DNA from: Rubrivivax sp.
GTDB lineage: Bacteria; Pseudomonadota; Gammaproteobacteria; Burkholderiales; Burkholderiaceae_C
Direction: 5' to 3'
Assembly: GCA_020248945.1 (NCBI GenBank)
Contig: JADCGQ010000005.1
Coordinates: forward strand, 62,001 to 126,000
DNA: 64,000 nt
Shown here piece after piece: positions 28,261 to 37,621 of this stretch. The notes below the pieces were generated by a model. The model did no database searches. It saw only the letters and a list, made by a program, of their open reading frames with translations, and was not told the DNA's origin. Numbering within the stretch: position 1 is the stretch's first letter; every line of letters begins with the position of its first letter. Both the position numbers and the translations under genes were made by a program.

Positions 28261-28397
28261 CGGCGCGCAGTCTGGCGATTCGCTCGCCGCCTTGTCAGGA
28301 AAACAGGGGGTTTGCAGGCGTCCAATTCGTGCTCACAAGAGGGCTGCCGCGGTGAGATCGCAGTGTTAGAGTGCCGCCCCAGACAACGAAGGTCCTT

Positions 28398-28525
28398 CCC
28401 GTCCCCTTGCCGGCATCGAGACAACGGCAAGACGGGTCGCTAATCCGCCAACCGGTGAAGCCGGGACGCGGAAGGTTGATCAACCCATCAGCAGCTCCGG
28501 AAGCCGGGGCGAAAGGTGAGCGAAG
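28398..28525 (+). promoter_or_regulatory. Structured 5' leader of sucA (candidate sucA RNA motif)
   Basis: The leader holds an extended hairpin, CCCGT-CTTGCCG (from 28398, with a 3-base bulge) pairing with CGGCAAG-ACGGG (28425-28436) around a 12-base loop. A self-complementary GGTTGATCAACC follows (28474-28485). Paired CCGG-type elements lie close to the Shine-Dalgarno AAAGGTGAG (28512-28520). Burkholderiales sucA genes are known to carry a conserved structured RNA in this position (the Rfam sucA motif) that overlaps the ribosome-binding site. Clade and position fit; I could not compare it with the covariance model. Confidence 0.5.
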
Positions 28526-31393
28526 ATGATGCAAGAGTACCGGCTGAACTCCTACCTGTTCGGGGGCAACGCGCCCTACGTGGAGGAGCTCTACGAGGCC
28601 TACCTCGACAACCCCGGCAGCGTGCCCGACAACTGGCGCGCCTACTTCGACAACCTCCAGCACGTGCCCGCCACCGACGGCAGCGCCAGCCGCGACGTCG
28701 CGCATGCGCCCGTGGTCGAGAGCTTCGCGCAGCGCGCCAAGGCCAACGCCTTTGCACTGAAGGCCTCCGAGGCCGATCTGGCCGTGGCGCGCAAGCAGGT
28801 GCACGTGCAGAGCCTGATCGCCGCCTACCGCTTCCTGGGCAGCCGCTGGGCCGATCTCGACCCGCTCAAGCGCACCGAGCGCCCGAAGATCCCCGAGCTC
28901 GAGCCGGCGTTCTACGACCTGTCCGAGTCGGACATGGACATCAGCTTCTCGGCCGCGAACACGTACTTCTCGAAGTCCGAGAACATGACGCTGCGCGAGA
29001 TCCTGCAGGCGCTGCGCGAAACTTACTGCGGCACCGTCGGCGCCGAGTTCATGCACTGCACCGATCCGGCCGAGAAGCGCTGGTGGCAGGAGCGCCTGGA
29101 GAGCGTGCGCAGCAAGCCCAGCTTCACGCCCGACGAGAAGAAGCACATCCTCGAGCGCCTCACCGCCGCCGAAGGCCTGGAGCGCTACCTCCACACCAAG
29201 TACGTCGGCCAGAAGCGCTTCAGCCTCGAAGGCGGCGAGAGCTTCATCGCCAGCATGGACGAGCTCGTGCAGCGCGCCGGCGCAGTAGGCGTGCAGGAGA
29301 TCGTCATCGGCATGGCCCACCGCGGCCGCCTGAACGTGCTCGTCAACACGCTGGGCAAGATGCCCGCCGACCTGTTCGCCGAGTTCGACCACACCGCCAA
29401 GGAAGACCTGCCTGCCGGCGACGTGAAGTACCACCAGGGCTTCAGCTCCGACGTCACCACGCCCGGTGGCCCGGTGCACCTGAGCCTGGCCTTCAACCCC
29501 AGCCACCTGGAGATCGTCAACCCGGTGGTCGAGGGCTCGGTGAAGGCGCGCATGGACCGCCGCGGCGACAAGGAAGGCGACCAGGTCCTGCCGGTGCTGG
29601 TGCACGGCGACGCCGCCTTCGCCGGCCAGGGCGTGGTCATGGAAACGCTGGCGCTGGCGCAGACGCGCGGCTACTACACCGGCGGCACCGTGCACCTGGT
29701 GGTGAACAACCAGATCGGCTTCACCACCAGCGACCCGCGCGACAGCCGCAGCACGCTGTACTGCAGCGACGTCGTCAAGATGATCGAAGCGCCCGTGCTG
29801 CACGTGAACGGCGACGACCCCGAAGCCGTGGTGCTGTGCACCCGCCTGGCCATGGACTACCGCCAGCACTTCAACAAGGACGTGGTGGTCGACATCATCT
29901 GCTTCCGCAAGCTGGGCCACAACGAGCAGGACACGCCCTCGCTCACCCAGCCGCTGATGTACAAGAAGATCGCCCAGCACCCGGGCACGCGCAAGCTGTA
30001 CGGCGACAAGCTGGTCGCCCAGAACGTGCTCAAGGCCGAAGGCGCCGACAGCCCCGACGGCATGGTCAAGGCCTTCCGCGCCGCCATGGACGAAGGCCGC
30101 CACACCGCCGACCCGGTGCTGACCAACTTCAAGAGCAAGTACGCCGTCGACTGGGCGCCCTTCCTCGGCAAGAAGTGGACCGACGCCGCCGACACCGCGC
30201 TGCCGCTGGCCGAGGTCAAGCGCCTCGCCGAGAAGATCACCACCATCCCCGGCAACTTCAAGCTGCACCCGCTGGTGGAGAAGGTCATCGCCGACCGCGC
30301 CGCCATGGGCCGTGGCGAGATCAACGTCGACTGGGGCATGGGCGAGACGCTGGCCTATGCCTCGCTCGTGGCCAGCGGCTACGCCGTGCGCCTGAGCGGC
30401 GAGGACTGCGGCCGCGGCACCTTCGTGCACCGCCATGCCGTGCTGCACGACCAGAACCGCGAGAAGTGGGACACCGGCACCTACGTGCCGCTGCAGAACG
30501 TGGCCGAAGGGCAGGCACCCTTCACCGTGATCGACTCCATCCTGTCGGAAGAGGCGGTGCTCGGCTTCGAGTACGGCTACGCCAGCGCCGAGCCGAACAC
30601 GATGGTCATCTGGGAGGCGCAGTTCGGCGACTTCGTCAACGGCGCGCAGGTCGTCATCGACCAGTTCATCGCCAGTGGCGAGGTGAAGTGGGGCCGCGTC
30701 AACGGCCTGACGCTGATGCTGCCGCACGGCTACGAGGGCCAGGGCCCCGAGCACAGCAGCGCGCGCCTGGAGCGCTTCATGCAGCTGGCGGCCGACAACA
30801 ACATGCAGGTCGTGCAGCCGACCACCGCCAGCCAGATTTTCCACCTGCTGCGCCGGCAGATGGTGCGGCAGTTCCGCAAGCCGCTGATCATCTTCACGCC
30901 CAAGAGCCTGCTGCGCGCCAAGGACGCCACCAGCCCTCTGGCGGAGTTCACCATGGGCGAGTTCCGCACCGTCATCGGCCCCAACCGTGCCGACATCGAC
31001 GGCGAGGCCGTCAAGCGCGTGATCTGCTGCTCGGGCAAGGTCGCCTACGACCTGCTGAAGAAGCGCGAGGAGAAGAAGGCGTCGGATGTGGCCATCATCC
31101 GCGTCGAGCAGCTCTATCCGTTCCCGCACAAGGCGTTCGCGGCCGAGATGAAGCGCTTCCCCAACGCCACCGAGGTGGTGTGGTGCCAGGACGAGCCGCA
31201 GAACCAGGGCGCCTGGTTCTTCGTGCAGCACTACGTGCACGAGAACATGCTCGAAGGCCAGAAGCTCGGCTACGCCGGCCGCCCGGCCAGCGCCTCGCCG
31301 GCGGTGGGCTACAGCCACCTGCACCAGGAGCAGCAGAAGGCGCTGCTCGACCAGGCCTTCGGCAAGCTCAAGGGCTTCGTCCTCACGAAATGA
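28526..31393 (+). CDS. sucA: 2-oxoglutarate dehydrogenase E1 component
   Basis: E1 is the thiamine-diphosphate enzyme that decarboxylates 2-oxoglutarate in the TCA cycle. The 955 residues match the family. The N-terminal E2-docking segment begins YLFGGNAPYVEELYEAYL. The active-site region carries GMAHRGRLNVL (near 270) and FNPSHLEIVNPVVEG, and the C-terminal transketolase-like domain has SEEAVLGFEYGYAS and GYEGQGPEHSSARLERFM. The ATG at 28526 has AAAGGTGAG five bases upstream; the next codon is also ATG. It heads sucA-sucB-lpdA, all three genes of the complex. The 5' leader looks structured. Confidence 0.98.
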   Translation: MMQEYRLNSYLFGGNAPYVEELYEAYLDNPGSVPDNWRAYFDNLQHVPATDGSASRDVAHAPVVESFAQRAKANAFALKASEADLAVARKQVHVQSLIAAYRFLGSRWADLDPLKRTERPKIPELEPAFYDLSESDMDISFSAANTYFSKSENMTLREILQALRETYCGTVGAEFMHCTDPAEKRWWQERLESVRSKPSFTPDEKKHILERLTAAEGLERYLHTKYVGQKRFSLEGGESFIASMDELVQRAGAVGVQEIVIGMAHRGRLNVLVNTLGKMPADLFAEFDHTAKEDLPAGDVKYHQGFSSDVTTPGGPVHLSLAFNPSHLEIVNPVVEGSVKARMDRRGDKEGDQVLPVLVHGDAAFAGQGVVMETLALAQTRGYYTGGTVHLVVNNQIGFTTSDPRDSRSTLYCSDVVKMIEAPVLHVNGDDPEAVVLCTRLAMDYRQHFNKDVVVDIICFRKLGHNEQDTPSLTQPLMYKKIAQHPGTRKLYGDKLVAQNVLKAEGADSPDGMVKAFRAAMDEGRHTADPVLTNFKSKYAVDWAPFLGKKWTDAADTALPLAEVKRLAEKITTIPGNFKLHPLVEKVIADRAAMGRGEINVDWGMGETLAYASLVASGYAVRLSGEDCGRGTFVHRHAVLHDQNREKWDTGTYVPLQNVAEGQAPFTVIDSILSEEAVLGFEYGYASAEPNTMVIWEAQFGDFVNGAQVVIDQFIASGEVKWGRVNGLTLMLPHGYEGQGPEHSSARLERFMQLAADNNMQVVQPTTASQIFHLLRRQMVRQFRKPLIIFTPKSLLRAKDATSPLAEFTMGEFRTVIGPNRADIDGEAVKRVICCSGKVAYDLLKKREEKKASDVAIIRVEQLYPFPHKAFAAEMKRFPNATEVVWCQDEPQNQGAWFFVQHYVHENMLEGQKLGYAGRPASASPAVGYSHLHQEQQKALLDQAFGKLKGFVLTK

Positions 31394-31472
31394 CCACCCC
31401 CGGAGCGCCTGCGGCGCTCCCCCTCAAGGGGGCGCCGCTGGCGGCCCGACAGAGCCGGTTCCGCGGCGGCCA
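31394..31472. repeat. Intergenic palindromic repeat between sucA and sucB
   Basis: Right after the sucA stop, three hairpins stand in a row: GGAGCGCC/GGCGCTCC (31402-31420), CCCCCT/AGGGGG (from about 31419) and GCCGC/GCGGC (about 31434-31445). An AGAGCCGGTTCCGCGGCGG tail follows. Very similar sequences occur scattered between genes in many Comamonadaceae-like genomes, from memory. It splits an operon without stopping it; it may act as a processing or partial termination site. Confidence 0.5.
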
Positions 31473-31519
31473 CTCGGCCCGTATCCGGCACACACCACAC
31501 AACACATTGAGATAGACCC

Positions 31520-32779
31520 ATGTCGATCGTCGAAGTCAAGGTCCCGCAACTGTCGGAATCGGTGGCCGAAGCCACCCTGCTGCAATGGAAGAAGAAGCCC
31601 GGTGAGGCCGTCGCCATCGACGAGATCCTCATCGAGGTCGAGACCGACAAGGTCGTGCTCGAGGTGCCGGCGCCCGCGGCCGGCGTGCTGACCGAGATCG
31701 TGCAAGGCGATGGCGCCACCGTCACCGCCGACCAGTTGATCGCGAAGATCGACACCGCCGCCAAGGCCGGTGCCGTGGCCGCTGCGCCGGCCCCGGCGGC
31801 GCCTGCTGCTGCACCCGCGGCCGCGCCCGCGGCATCCACCAGCAAGGCCGACGTGGCCATGCCCGCCGCCGCCAAGCTGATGGCCGACAACCAGCTGGCC
31901 GCCGGCTCCGTGCCCGGCACCGGCAAGGACGGCCGCGTCACCAAGGGCGACGTGCTCGGCGCGCTCGCCACCGGCGCTGCAGCGCCCAAGCCGGCCGCTC
32001 CCGCCGTCTCGGTGGCCGCTGCGCCGGCCGTGGCCCGCCCGCTGCCGGCCGTGAGCGCCCCGAGCGTGAACCTGGGCGAGCGACCCGAGCAGCGCGTGCC
32101 GATGAGCCGCCTGCGCGCCCGCGTCGCCGAGCGCCTGCTGCAGAGCCAGGCCACCAACGCCATCCTGACCACCTTCAACGAGGTCAACATGGCCCCGTTG
32201 ATGGACATGCGCAAGAAGTTCCAGGAGAAGTTCGAGAAGGAGCACGGCGTCAAGCTCGGCTTCATGAGCTTCTTCGTCAAGGCGGCCGTGGCGGCGCTGA
32301 AGAAGTACCCGGTGCTCAACGCCAGCGTCGATGGCAACGACATCGTCTACCACGGCTACTTCGACATCGGCATCGCGGTCGGTTCGCCGCGCGGCCTGGT
32401 GGTGCCCATCCTGCGCAACGCCGACCAGATGAGCTTCGCCGACATCGAGAAGAAGATCGCCGAGTACGGCCAGAAGGCCAAGGACGGCAAGCTCGGCCTC
32501 GAGGAGCTGACCGGCGGCACCTTCTCCATCAGCAACGGCGGCACCTTCGGCAGCATGCTGAGCACGCCCATCATCAACCCGCCGCAGAGCGCCATCCTGG
32601 GCGTGCACGCCACGAAGGACCGCGCCGTGGTCGAGAACGGCCAGGTCGTCGTGCGCCCGATCAACTACCTGGCGATGAGCTACGACCACCGCATCATCGA
32701 CGGCCGCGAAGCCGTGCTGGGCCTGGTGACGATGAAGGACGCGCTGGAAGACCCGGCCCGCCTGCTCTTCGATATCTGA
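31520..32779 (+). CDS. sucB: 2-oxoglutarate dehydrogenase E2 (dihydrolipoyl succinyltransferase)
   Basis: E2 forms the core of the complex and transfers the succinyl group to CoA. The 419 residues hold one lipoyl domain (about 2-76) with the lipoylated Lys44 in [10 protein letters not shown], an Ala/Pro linker, the E1/E3-binding domain (about 112-150; [17 protein letters not shown]), and the catalytic domain (about 190-419) with [13 protein letters not shown] carrying the catalytic His and Asp. The gene is 126 bases downstream of sucA, the gap being filled by a repeat element; lpdA follows after 10 bases. Confidence 0.97.
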   Translation: MSIVEVKVPQLSESVAEATLLQWKKKPGEAVAIDEILIEVETDKVVLEVPAPAAGVLTEIVQGDGATVTADQLIAKIDTAAKAGAVAAAPAPAAPAAAPAAAPAASTSKADVAMPAAAKLMADNQLAAGSVPGTGKDGRVTKGDVLGALATGAAAPKPAAPAVSVAAAPAVARPLPAVSAPSVNLGERPEQRVPMSRLRARVAERLLQSQATNAILTTFNEVNMAPLMDMRKKFQEKFEKEHGVKLGFMSFFVKAAVAALKKYPVLNASVDGNDIVYHGYFDIGIAVGSPRGLVVPILRNADQMSFADIEKKIAEYGQKAKDGKLGLEELTGGTFSISNGGTFGSMLSTPIINPPQSAILGVHATKDRAVVENGQVVVRPINYLAMSYDHRIIDGREAVLGLVTMKDALEDPARLLFDI

Positions 32780-32789
32780 GGCCGGCACG

Positions 32790-34220
32790 ATGAGCACCAA
32801 GAACTTCGACGTCGTCGTCATCGGCGGCGGCCCCGGCGGCTACATCGCGGCCATCCGGGCGGCGCAGCTGGGCTTCAACACCGCCTGCATCGACGAGTGG
32901 AAAAACGACAAGGGCGGCCCGGCCCCGGGCGGCACTTGCACCAACGTCGGCTGCATCCCGAGCAAGGCGCTGCTGCAGAGCTCCGAGCACTACGAGCAGG
33001 CGGCGCACCATTTCGCCGACCACGGCATCGGCCTTGACAACCTCAGCATCGACGTCAAGAAGATGCTGGCGCGCAAGGACACCGTCGTGAAGCAGAACAA
33101 CGACGGCATCCTGTACCTGTTCAAGAAGAACAAGATCAGCTTCTTCCACGGTCGTGGCTCGTTCGTCAAGGCGGTGGAGGGTGGCTACGAGGTCGCCGTG
33201 GCGGGCGCCGCCAACGACACGCTCGTGGGCAAGCAGATCGTCGTGGCCACCGGCAGCAGCGCACGCGCGCTGCCCGGCGTGCCCTTCGACGAAGACAAGA
33301 TCCTGAGCAACGACGGCGCGCTGCGCGTGGGCGCGGTGCCCAAGAAGCTGGGCCTCATCGGCGCCGGCGTCATCGGCCTGGAGATGGGCTCGGTGTGGCG
33401 CCGCCTGGGTGCCGAGGTCACGGTGCTCGAGGGCCTGCCCACCTTCCTGGGCGCGGTCGACGAGCAGATCGCCAAGGAGGCCCACAAGGCCTTCACGAAG
33501 CAGGGCCTGCAGATCCAGCTCGGCGTGAAGGTGGGCGAGATCAAGGCCACCAAGTCGGGCGTCAGCATCGCCTACACCACGGCCGCCGGCGAAGCGCAGA
33601 CGCTGGCCGTCGACAAGCTCGTGGTCAGCATCGGCCGCGTGCCCAACACCACCGGCCTGAACGCCGAAGCGGTGGGCCTGAAGCTCGACGAGCGTGGCGC
33701 CATCGTCGTCGACGACGAGTGCCGCACCAACCTGCCCGGCGTGTGGGCCGTGGGCGACGTGGTGCGCGGCCCGATGCTCGCGCACAAGGCCGAAGAAGAA
33801 GGCGTGGCGGTGGCCGAGCGCATCGCCGGCCAGCACGGCCACGTCAACTTCAACACCATCCCCTGGGTCATCTACACCAGCCCGGAGATCGCCTGGGTCG
33901 GCCAGACCGAGCAGCAGCTCAAGGCCGCGGGCCGCGCCTACAAGGCCGGCACCTTCCCGTTCATGGCCAACGGTCGGGCACGCGCCTTGGGCGACACCAC
34001 CGGCATGGTGAAGTTCCTGGCCGATGCGGCGACGGACGAGATCCTCGGCGTGCACATCGTCGGCCCCCAGGCCAGCGAGCTGATTGCCGAGGCCGTGGTG
34101 GCGATGGAGTTCAAGGCCAGCAGCGAGGACATCGCGCGCATCTGCCACGCGCACCCGAGCCTGAGCGAGGCCACCAAGGAAGCCGCGCTGGCGGTGGACA
34201 AGCGGACGCTGAACTTCTGA
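32790..34220 (+). CDS. lpdA: Dihydrolipoyl dehydrogenase (E3)
   Basis: E3 reoxidises the lipoyl groups of the 2-oxoglutarate dehydrogenase complex with NAD. The 476 residues begin with the FAD-binding [14 protein letters not shown], followed by the redox-active disulphide in [15 protein letters not shown] (Cys50 and Cys55). The NAD domain shows [19 protein letters not shown] near 190-208, and the C-terminal interface domain carries the catalytic His-Glu pair in [14 protein letters not shown]. It is the third gene of the operon; the diguanylate cyclase starts three bases after its stop. Confidence 0.97.
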   Translation: MSTKNFDVVVIGGGPGGYIAAIRAAQLGFNTACIDEWKNDKGGPAPGGTCTNVGCIPSKALLQSSEHYEQAAHHFADHGIGLDNLSIDVKKMLARKDTVVKQNNDGILYLFKKNKISFFHGRGSFVKAVEGGYEVAVAGAANDTLVGKQIVVATGSSARALPGVPFDEDKILSNDGALRVGAVPKKLGLIGAGVIGLEMGSVWRRLGAEVTVLEGLPTFLGAVDEQIAKEAHKAFTKQGLQIQLGVKVGEIKATKSGVSIAYTTAAGEAQTLAVDKLVVSIGRVPNTTGLNAEAVGLKLDERGAIVVDDECRTNLPGVWAVGDVVRGPMLAHKAEEEGVAVAERIAGQHGHVNFNTIPWVIYTSPEIAWVGQTEQQLKAAGRAYKAGTFPFMANGRARALGDTTGMVKFLADAATDEILGVHIVGPQASELIAEAVVAMEFKASSEDIARICHAHPSLSEATKEAALAVDKRTLNF

Positions 34221-34223
34221 GCC

Positions 34224-35885
34224 ATGCCTTACGGCGGCGCTGACGACACCCGCGCGACGTCCGAGCTGCCCGCCGCGCTGCTGGAGGCGCGGCGGCGCAA
34301 TGCGGCCGCGCAGTTCCGGCAGGCCTGGGTCCTGGCGGCACCGGTGTTTCCGCAGGCCCGTGATCGCGCCGACTGGTTGGTGGCCGCCGAAGCGGCGCTG
34401 CTGCTGGCCCGGGCCAGCGGCAACCTGCGCGACCAGGCCGAGGCGCTGCGCTGGGTGCACGAGGCCATGCAGGCCGCCGCCGCGGCCAGCCGCGCCGACC
34501 TGGTGTGCGCCGCCTGGATCGAGGCGGCCCGGACCCACGCGCGCGACGAAGACGGCGCCTCCGCGCAGCGGGCCATCGACGAGGCGCTGGCCCTGGTGCC
34601 TCAGCTGGCCTCGGCCGAGGCCATCGAGTCCGCCTACAGCGGCCTCACCGCCGTCTACAGCGAGCTCGGGCTCACGAGCCTGGCCGTGGCCTGTGGCCGG
34701 CATGCTCTGGAGTACGCCGAGCTCAGCCACGAGGTCGCGCGCGTCTGCATGGCACGCACGAACTTCCTCATCATCGGTGCCGTGGCCTGCGAGCAGGCGC
34801 TGGAGCCCGATCCCCCCCTGGCGCAGCGGCTGCTGGCCGAGCTGAGGCCGCAGCTCGAGCGGCTGCGCCACGAGGTGCCGCAGGTCGGCACGCCGCTGGC
34901 GCAGGCGCGCCTGCTGCGCGTGGCCGGCGCGCTGGCGGTGTGCGAGGAGCGCTGGGCCGAGGCCGCCGATGACTTCACGCAGCTCACCGCGTACGCGGGC
35001 CATCTGCCGCCGCAGCTGCTGAACTCGGCGTGGATCGAACTCGGGCTTGTGCTGCGCCGCCTGGGCCAGCACGAGGCCGCGTTGCACAGCGGCCGCCAGG
35101 CCGAGGCCTGCAACCCGGTGCCACACGCGCCGCGCCGCTGGGTGGACCTGCGGCGGCTGGCGCTCATCCGGGATCTCACCGGCGAGTCCCAGGAGGCGTT
35201 CGCGCTGCTTCGCCGCAGTCAGGATCGCCGCCACCACATCGTCATGTCGGCGCTGGAGTCACGGGCCGACATGCTCAGCGCGCGGCTGGACGAGCAATCG
35301 CTGCGGCTGGAGAACGAGGGCCTGCGCCGATCCAACGCGAGCCTGCGCGCCAGCGTGGCCGACATCGCGCGCCTGGCCGAGACCGACCCCCTGACCGGCC
35401 TGCTCAACCGCCGCGGCCTCGAGGCGGCCTGGGCCGGGCTCGCGGGGCCCGAGGGCCAGCAGCGCCTGCTGGGCATGGTGGACATCGACCACTTCAAGCA
35501 GGTCAATGACCGCCACTCGCACATCGTCGGCGACGCTGTGCTGCGGCAGGTGGCCCGGCTGATGAGCCACGAGCTGCGCGGCAGCGACCGCATGGCCCGC
35601 TACGGCGGCGAGGAGTTCGCCGCGCTCGTGGTGGGCGCCGACCCCGTGGCGGGCACCCCGGTGTTCGAGCGCCTGCGGCGCGTTGTCGAGCAGCACGACT
35701 GGTCGCGCATCGCACCCGGGCTGCGGCTGAGCATCAGCATCGGCGTGGTGCGCGTGGCGCGCGGCGAGTCCCTCGAGGCGGCGGCGGCCCGCGCCGACAA
35801 GCTGCTCTACCTGGCCAAGGCCGCGGGGCGCAACCGGGTGCTCGTCGACGAGGGCCCCGGACCCGGCGCGGAGGCGCTGGCATGA
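34224..35885 (+). CDS. Diguanylate cyclase with N-terminal TPR-like domain
   Basis: The protein (553 aa) would make cyclic di-GMP from GTP. The N-terminal 330 residues form Ala/Leu-rich helix pairs like tetratricopeptide repeats, with no signal peptide or membrane segment, so a cytoplasmic sensor is expected. A coiled coil (about 340-385) leads to the GGDEF domain, which starts at ETDPLTGLLNRRG. The active site reads RYGGEEFAALV (about 459-469). The inhibitory I-site RxxD (RGSD) lies five residues before GGEEF, so product inhibition is likely. The gene follows lpdA by three bases and overlaps zapE by four. A link of c-di-GMP to central metabolism or division is suggested by context only. Confidence 0.9.
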   Translation: MPYGGADDTRATSELPAALLEARRRNAAAQFRQAWVLAAPVFPQARDRADWLVAAEAALLLARASGNLRDQAEALRWVHEAMQAAAAASRADLVCAAWIEAARTHARDEDGASAQRAIDEALALVPQLASAEAIESAYSGLTAVYSELGLTSLAVACGRHALEYAELSHEVARVCMARTNFLIIGAVACEQALEPDPPLAQRLLAELRPQLERLRHEVPQVGTPLAQARLLRVAGALAVCEERWAEAADDFTQLTAYAGHLPPQLLNSAWIELGLVLRRLGQHEAALHSGRQAEACNPVPHAPRRWVDLRRLALIRDLTGESQEAFALLRRSQDRRHHIVMSALESRADMLSARLDEQSLRLENEGLRRSNASLRASVADIARLAETDPLTGLLNRRGLEAAWAGLAGPEGQQRLLGMVDIDHFKQVNDRHSHIVGDAVLRQVARLMSHELRGSDRMARYGGEEFAALVVGADPVAGTPVFERLRRVVEQHDWSRIAPGLRLSISIGVVRVARGESLEAAAARADKLLYLAKAAGRNRVLVDEGPGPGAEALA

Positions 35886-36982
35886 GCGCGGTGGCTGCGC
35901 TCTACCAGCGCCAGCTCGCCGAACGCGGCTACCAGTCCGACGAGGCGCAGCTGCACGCCGTGGCCGCGCTGTCGCGCTGCGAGCGCGAATGGGCCGACTA
36001 CAAGGCCCGCCGCGGCAACCCACTCACCAAGCTGCTGCTGCGCCCGCCCATCCCGCGTGGCGTGTACATGTGGGGTGGGGTGGGGCGCGGCAAGAGCTTC
36101 CTGATGGACTGCTTCTTCCAGGCCGTGCCCTTGACGCGCAAGACGCGGCTGCACTTCCACGAGTTCATGCGCGAGGTGCACCGCGAGCTGCAAGACCTGA
36201 AGGGCACCGCCGACCCGCTCGACGAACTCGGCCGCCGCATCGCGCGCCGCTTCCGCCTGATCTGCTTCGACGAGTTCCACGTCGCCGACGTCACTGACGC
36301 GATGATCCTGCACCGGCTGCTGGCCGCGCTGTTCGACAACCGCGTGAGCATCATCGCGACCAGCAACTTCCACCCCGACGGCCTGTACCCCAACGGCTTG
36401 CACCGCGACCGCATCCTGCCCGCCATCGAGCTGCTGAAGGCCAAGATGGAGGTCGTCAACGTCGACGCCGGCAACGACTACCGCCAGCGCACGCTCGAAA
36501 AGCTGCCGATGCTGCACACGCCGCTGGGCCCGCAGGCCGACGCGGCGCTGGAGGCGGCCTTCGAAGGCCTGCGCGAGGCGCAGGATGAGCCGCCCGTGCT
36601 GAACATCGAGCACCGCGAGATCCGCGCCGTGCGCCGCGCCGGTGGCGTGGTGTGGTTCGACTTCCGCACGCTGTGCGGCGGGCCGCGATCGCAGAACGAC
36701 TACCTCGAGCTCGCCAGCCGCTTCCACACCGTGCTGCTGGGCAGTGTGCCGCAGATGCCGCCGCGGCTGGCCAGCGAGGCGCGGCGCTTCACCTGGCTGG
36801 TCGACGTGCTTTACGACCGTCGCGTGAAGCTGATCCTCTCCACCGCCGTGCCACCCGAGCAGCTGTACACCGAAGGCCCGCTCGCGCACGAGTTCCCGCG
36901 CACCGTGTCTCGACTGGCCGAGATGCAGTCGGCCGAGTACCTGGCCGAGGCGCGGCGCACGGTCGACACCTCGCTGACCTGA
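35882..36982 (+). CDS. zapE: Cell division protein ZapE (AFG1-like ATPase)
   Basis: ZapE is a P-loop ATPase that binds the FtsZ ring during constriction in E. coli; relatives are the mitochondrial AFG1/LACE1 proteins. The 366 residues show Walker A in YMWGGVGRGKSFLMDCFF (about 61-78) and Walker B in RLICFDEFHVADV near 122-134. The family motif TSNFHPDGLYPNGLHRDRILP appears near 160 (core SNFHPDGLYPNGL), and WFDFRTLCGGPRS follows near 258. The ATG overlaps the diguanylate cyclase stop (ATGA), and the next gene overlaps its stop by one base. Confidence 0.94.
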   Translation: MSAVAALYQRQLAERGYQSDEAQLHAVAALSRCEREWADYKARRGNPLTKLLLRPPIPRGVYMWGGVGRGKSFLMDCFFQAVPLTRKTRLHFHEFMREVHRELQDLKGTADPLDELGRRIARRFRLICFDEFHVADVTDAMILHRLLAALFDNRVSIIATSNFHPDGLYPNGLHRDRILPAIELLKAKMEVVNVDAGNDYRQRTLEKLPMLHTPLGPQADAALEAAFEGLREAQDEPPVLNIEHREIRAVRRAGGVVWFDFRTLCGGPRSQNDYLELASRFHTVLLGSVPQMPPRLASEARRFTWLVDVLYDRRVKLILSTAVPPEQLYTEGPLAHEFPRTVSRLAEMQSAEYLAEARRTVDTSLT

Positions 36983-37608
36983 TGGCCTGCCTGCGCCCTT
37001 TGTTCATGTGGATCGCGCTGGCCCTGGCGGCCGCAGTGCCCCCTGTCCAGGCCGACGATGCTCGTCAGCGCCTGGTGGCCGAGCGCGCGGCGCTGCAGCA
37101 GCGCTTCGCTGCCGAGGAGCGCGCCTGCGCCGATCGATTTGCCGTCACGGCCTGCATCGACGAGGTGCGCTCGCGCCAGCGCGCCGCACTCGCGCCGCTG
37201 CGCGAGCAGGAACTGCGCATCGACGAGGTCGAGCGCCAGCGCCGGGCCGACGAGCGGCGCGCCGCGGTGGCCCAGAAACAGGCCGATGTGGCCCGCCGGC
37301 CGCTGCCACCGCCGGCGCCGGAGCTGCGCCTGCGCGAACCTGCCGTTGCCGCGAGCGCCGCGCAGGCGGCGCCGGCCGGCACCGGGCCACCGCGCCGAGC
37401 CGTGGCGCCCTCGCGTGATGCGGCGGCCGAATCCGCCGAGGCGGCCCAAAGAGCCCGCAGCCTGCAGGAGGCGCGCGAACGTGCCGAGGCTGCCGAAGCC
37501 CGCATCCGCGAGCGACGGGCGCGCCAGAAGGAAGCCCTGGCCGCCAAGGGGCGGCAGCCCGACAGCCTGCCCAGGCCCGGCGCCACCGCGTCGGCGCCTG
37601 CGCGCTGA
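36982..37608 (+). CDS. Exported coiled-coil protein of unknown function
   Basis: A 208-residue protein with a signal peptide (about 1-25, ending PPVQADD). The first mature part has RFAAEERACADRFAVTACIDEV with two Cys that could form a disulphide; the remainder is strongly helical, rich in Glu, Arg, Ala and Gln, with a Pro-rich break (LPPPAPELRLREP) and a second coiled coil (RARSLQEARERAEAAEARIR). I recognise no named domain. The ATG overlaps the zapE stop (TGATG), so it is translated with zapE. It is convergent with the phosphatase gene 13 bases downstream. Similar short proteins follow zapE in related genomes as far as I recall. Confidence 0.65.
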   Translation: MACLRPLFMWIALALAAAVPPVQADDARQRLVAERAALQQRFAAEERACADRFAVTACIDEVRSRQRAALAPLREQELRIDEVERQRRADERRAAVAQKQADVARRPLPPPAPELRLREPAVAASAAQAAPAGTGPPRRAVAPSRDAAAESAEAAQRARSLQEARERAEAAEARIRERRARQKEALAAKGRQPDSLPRPGATASAPAR

Positions 37609-37621
37609 GGCCGCGCCGCGC

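Noticed and set aside
28295..31324. 1009-codon minus-strand ORF opposite sucA
   Set aside because: It is a frame shadow; sucA has all family motifs and a good ribosome-binding site.
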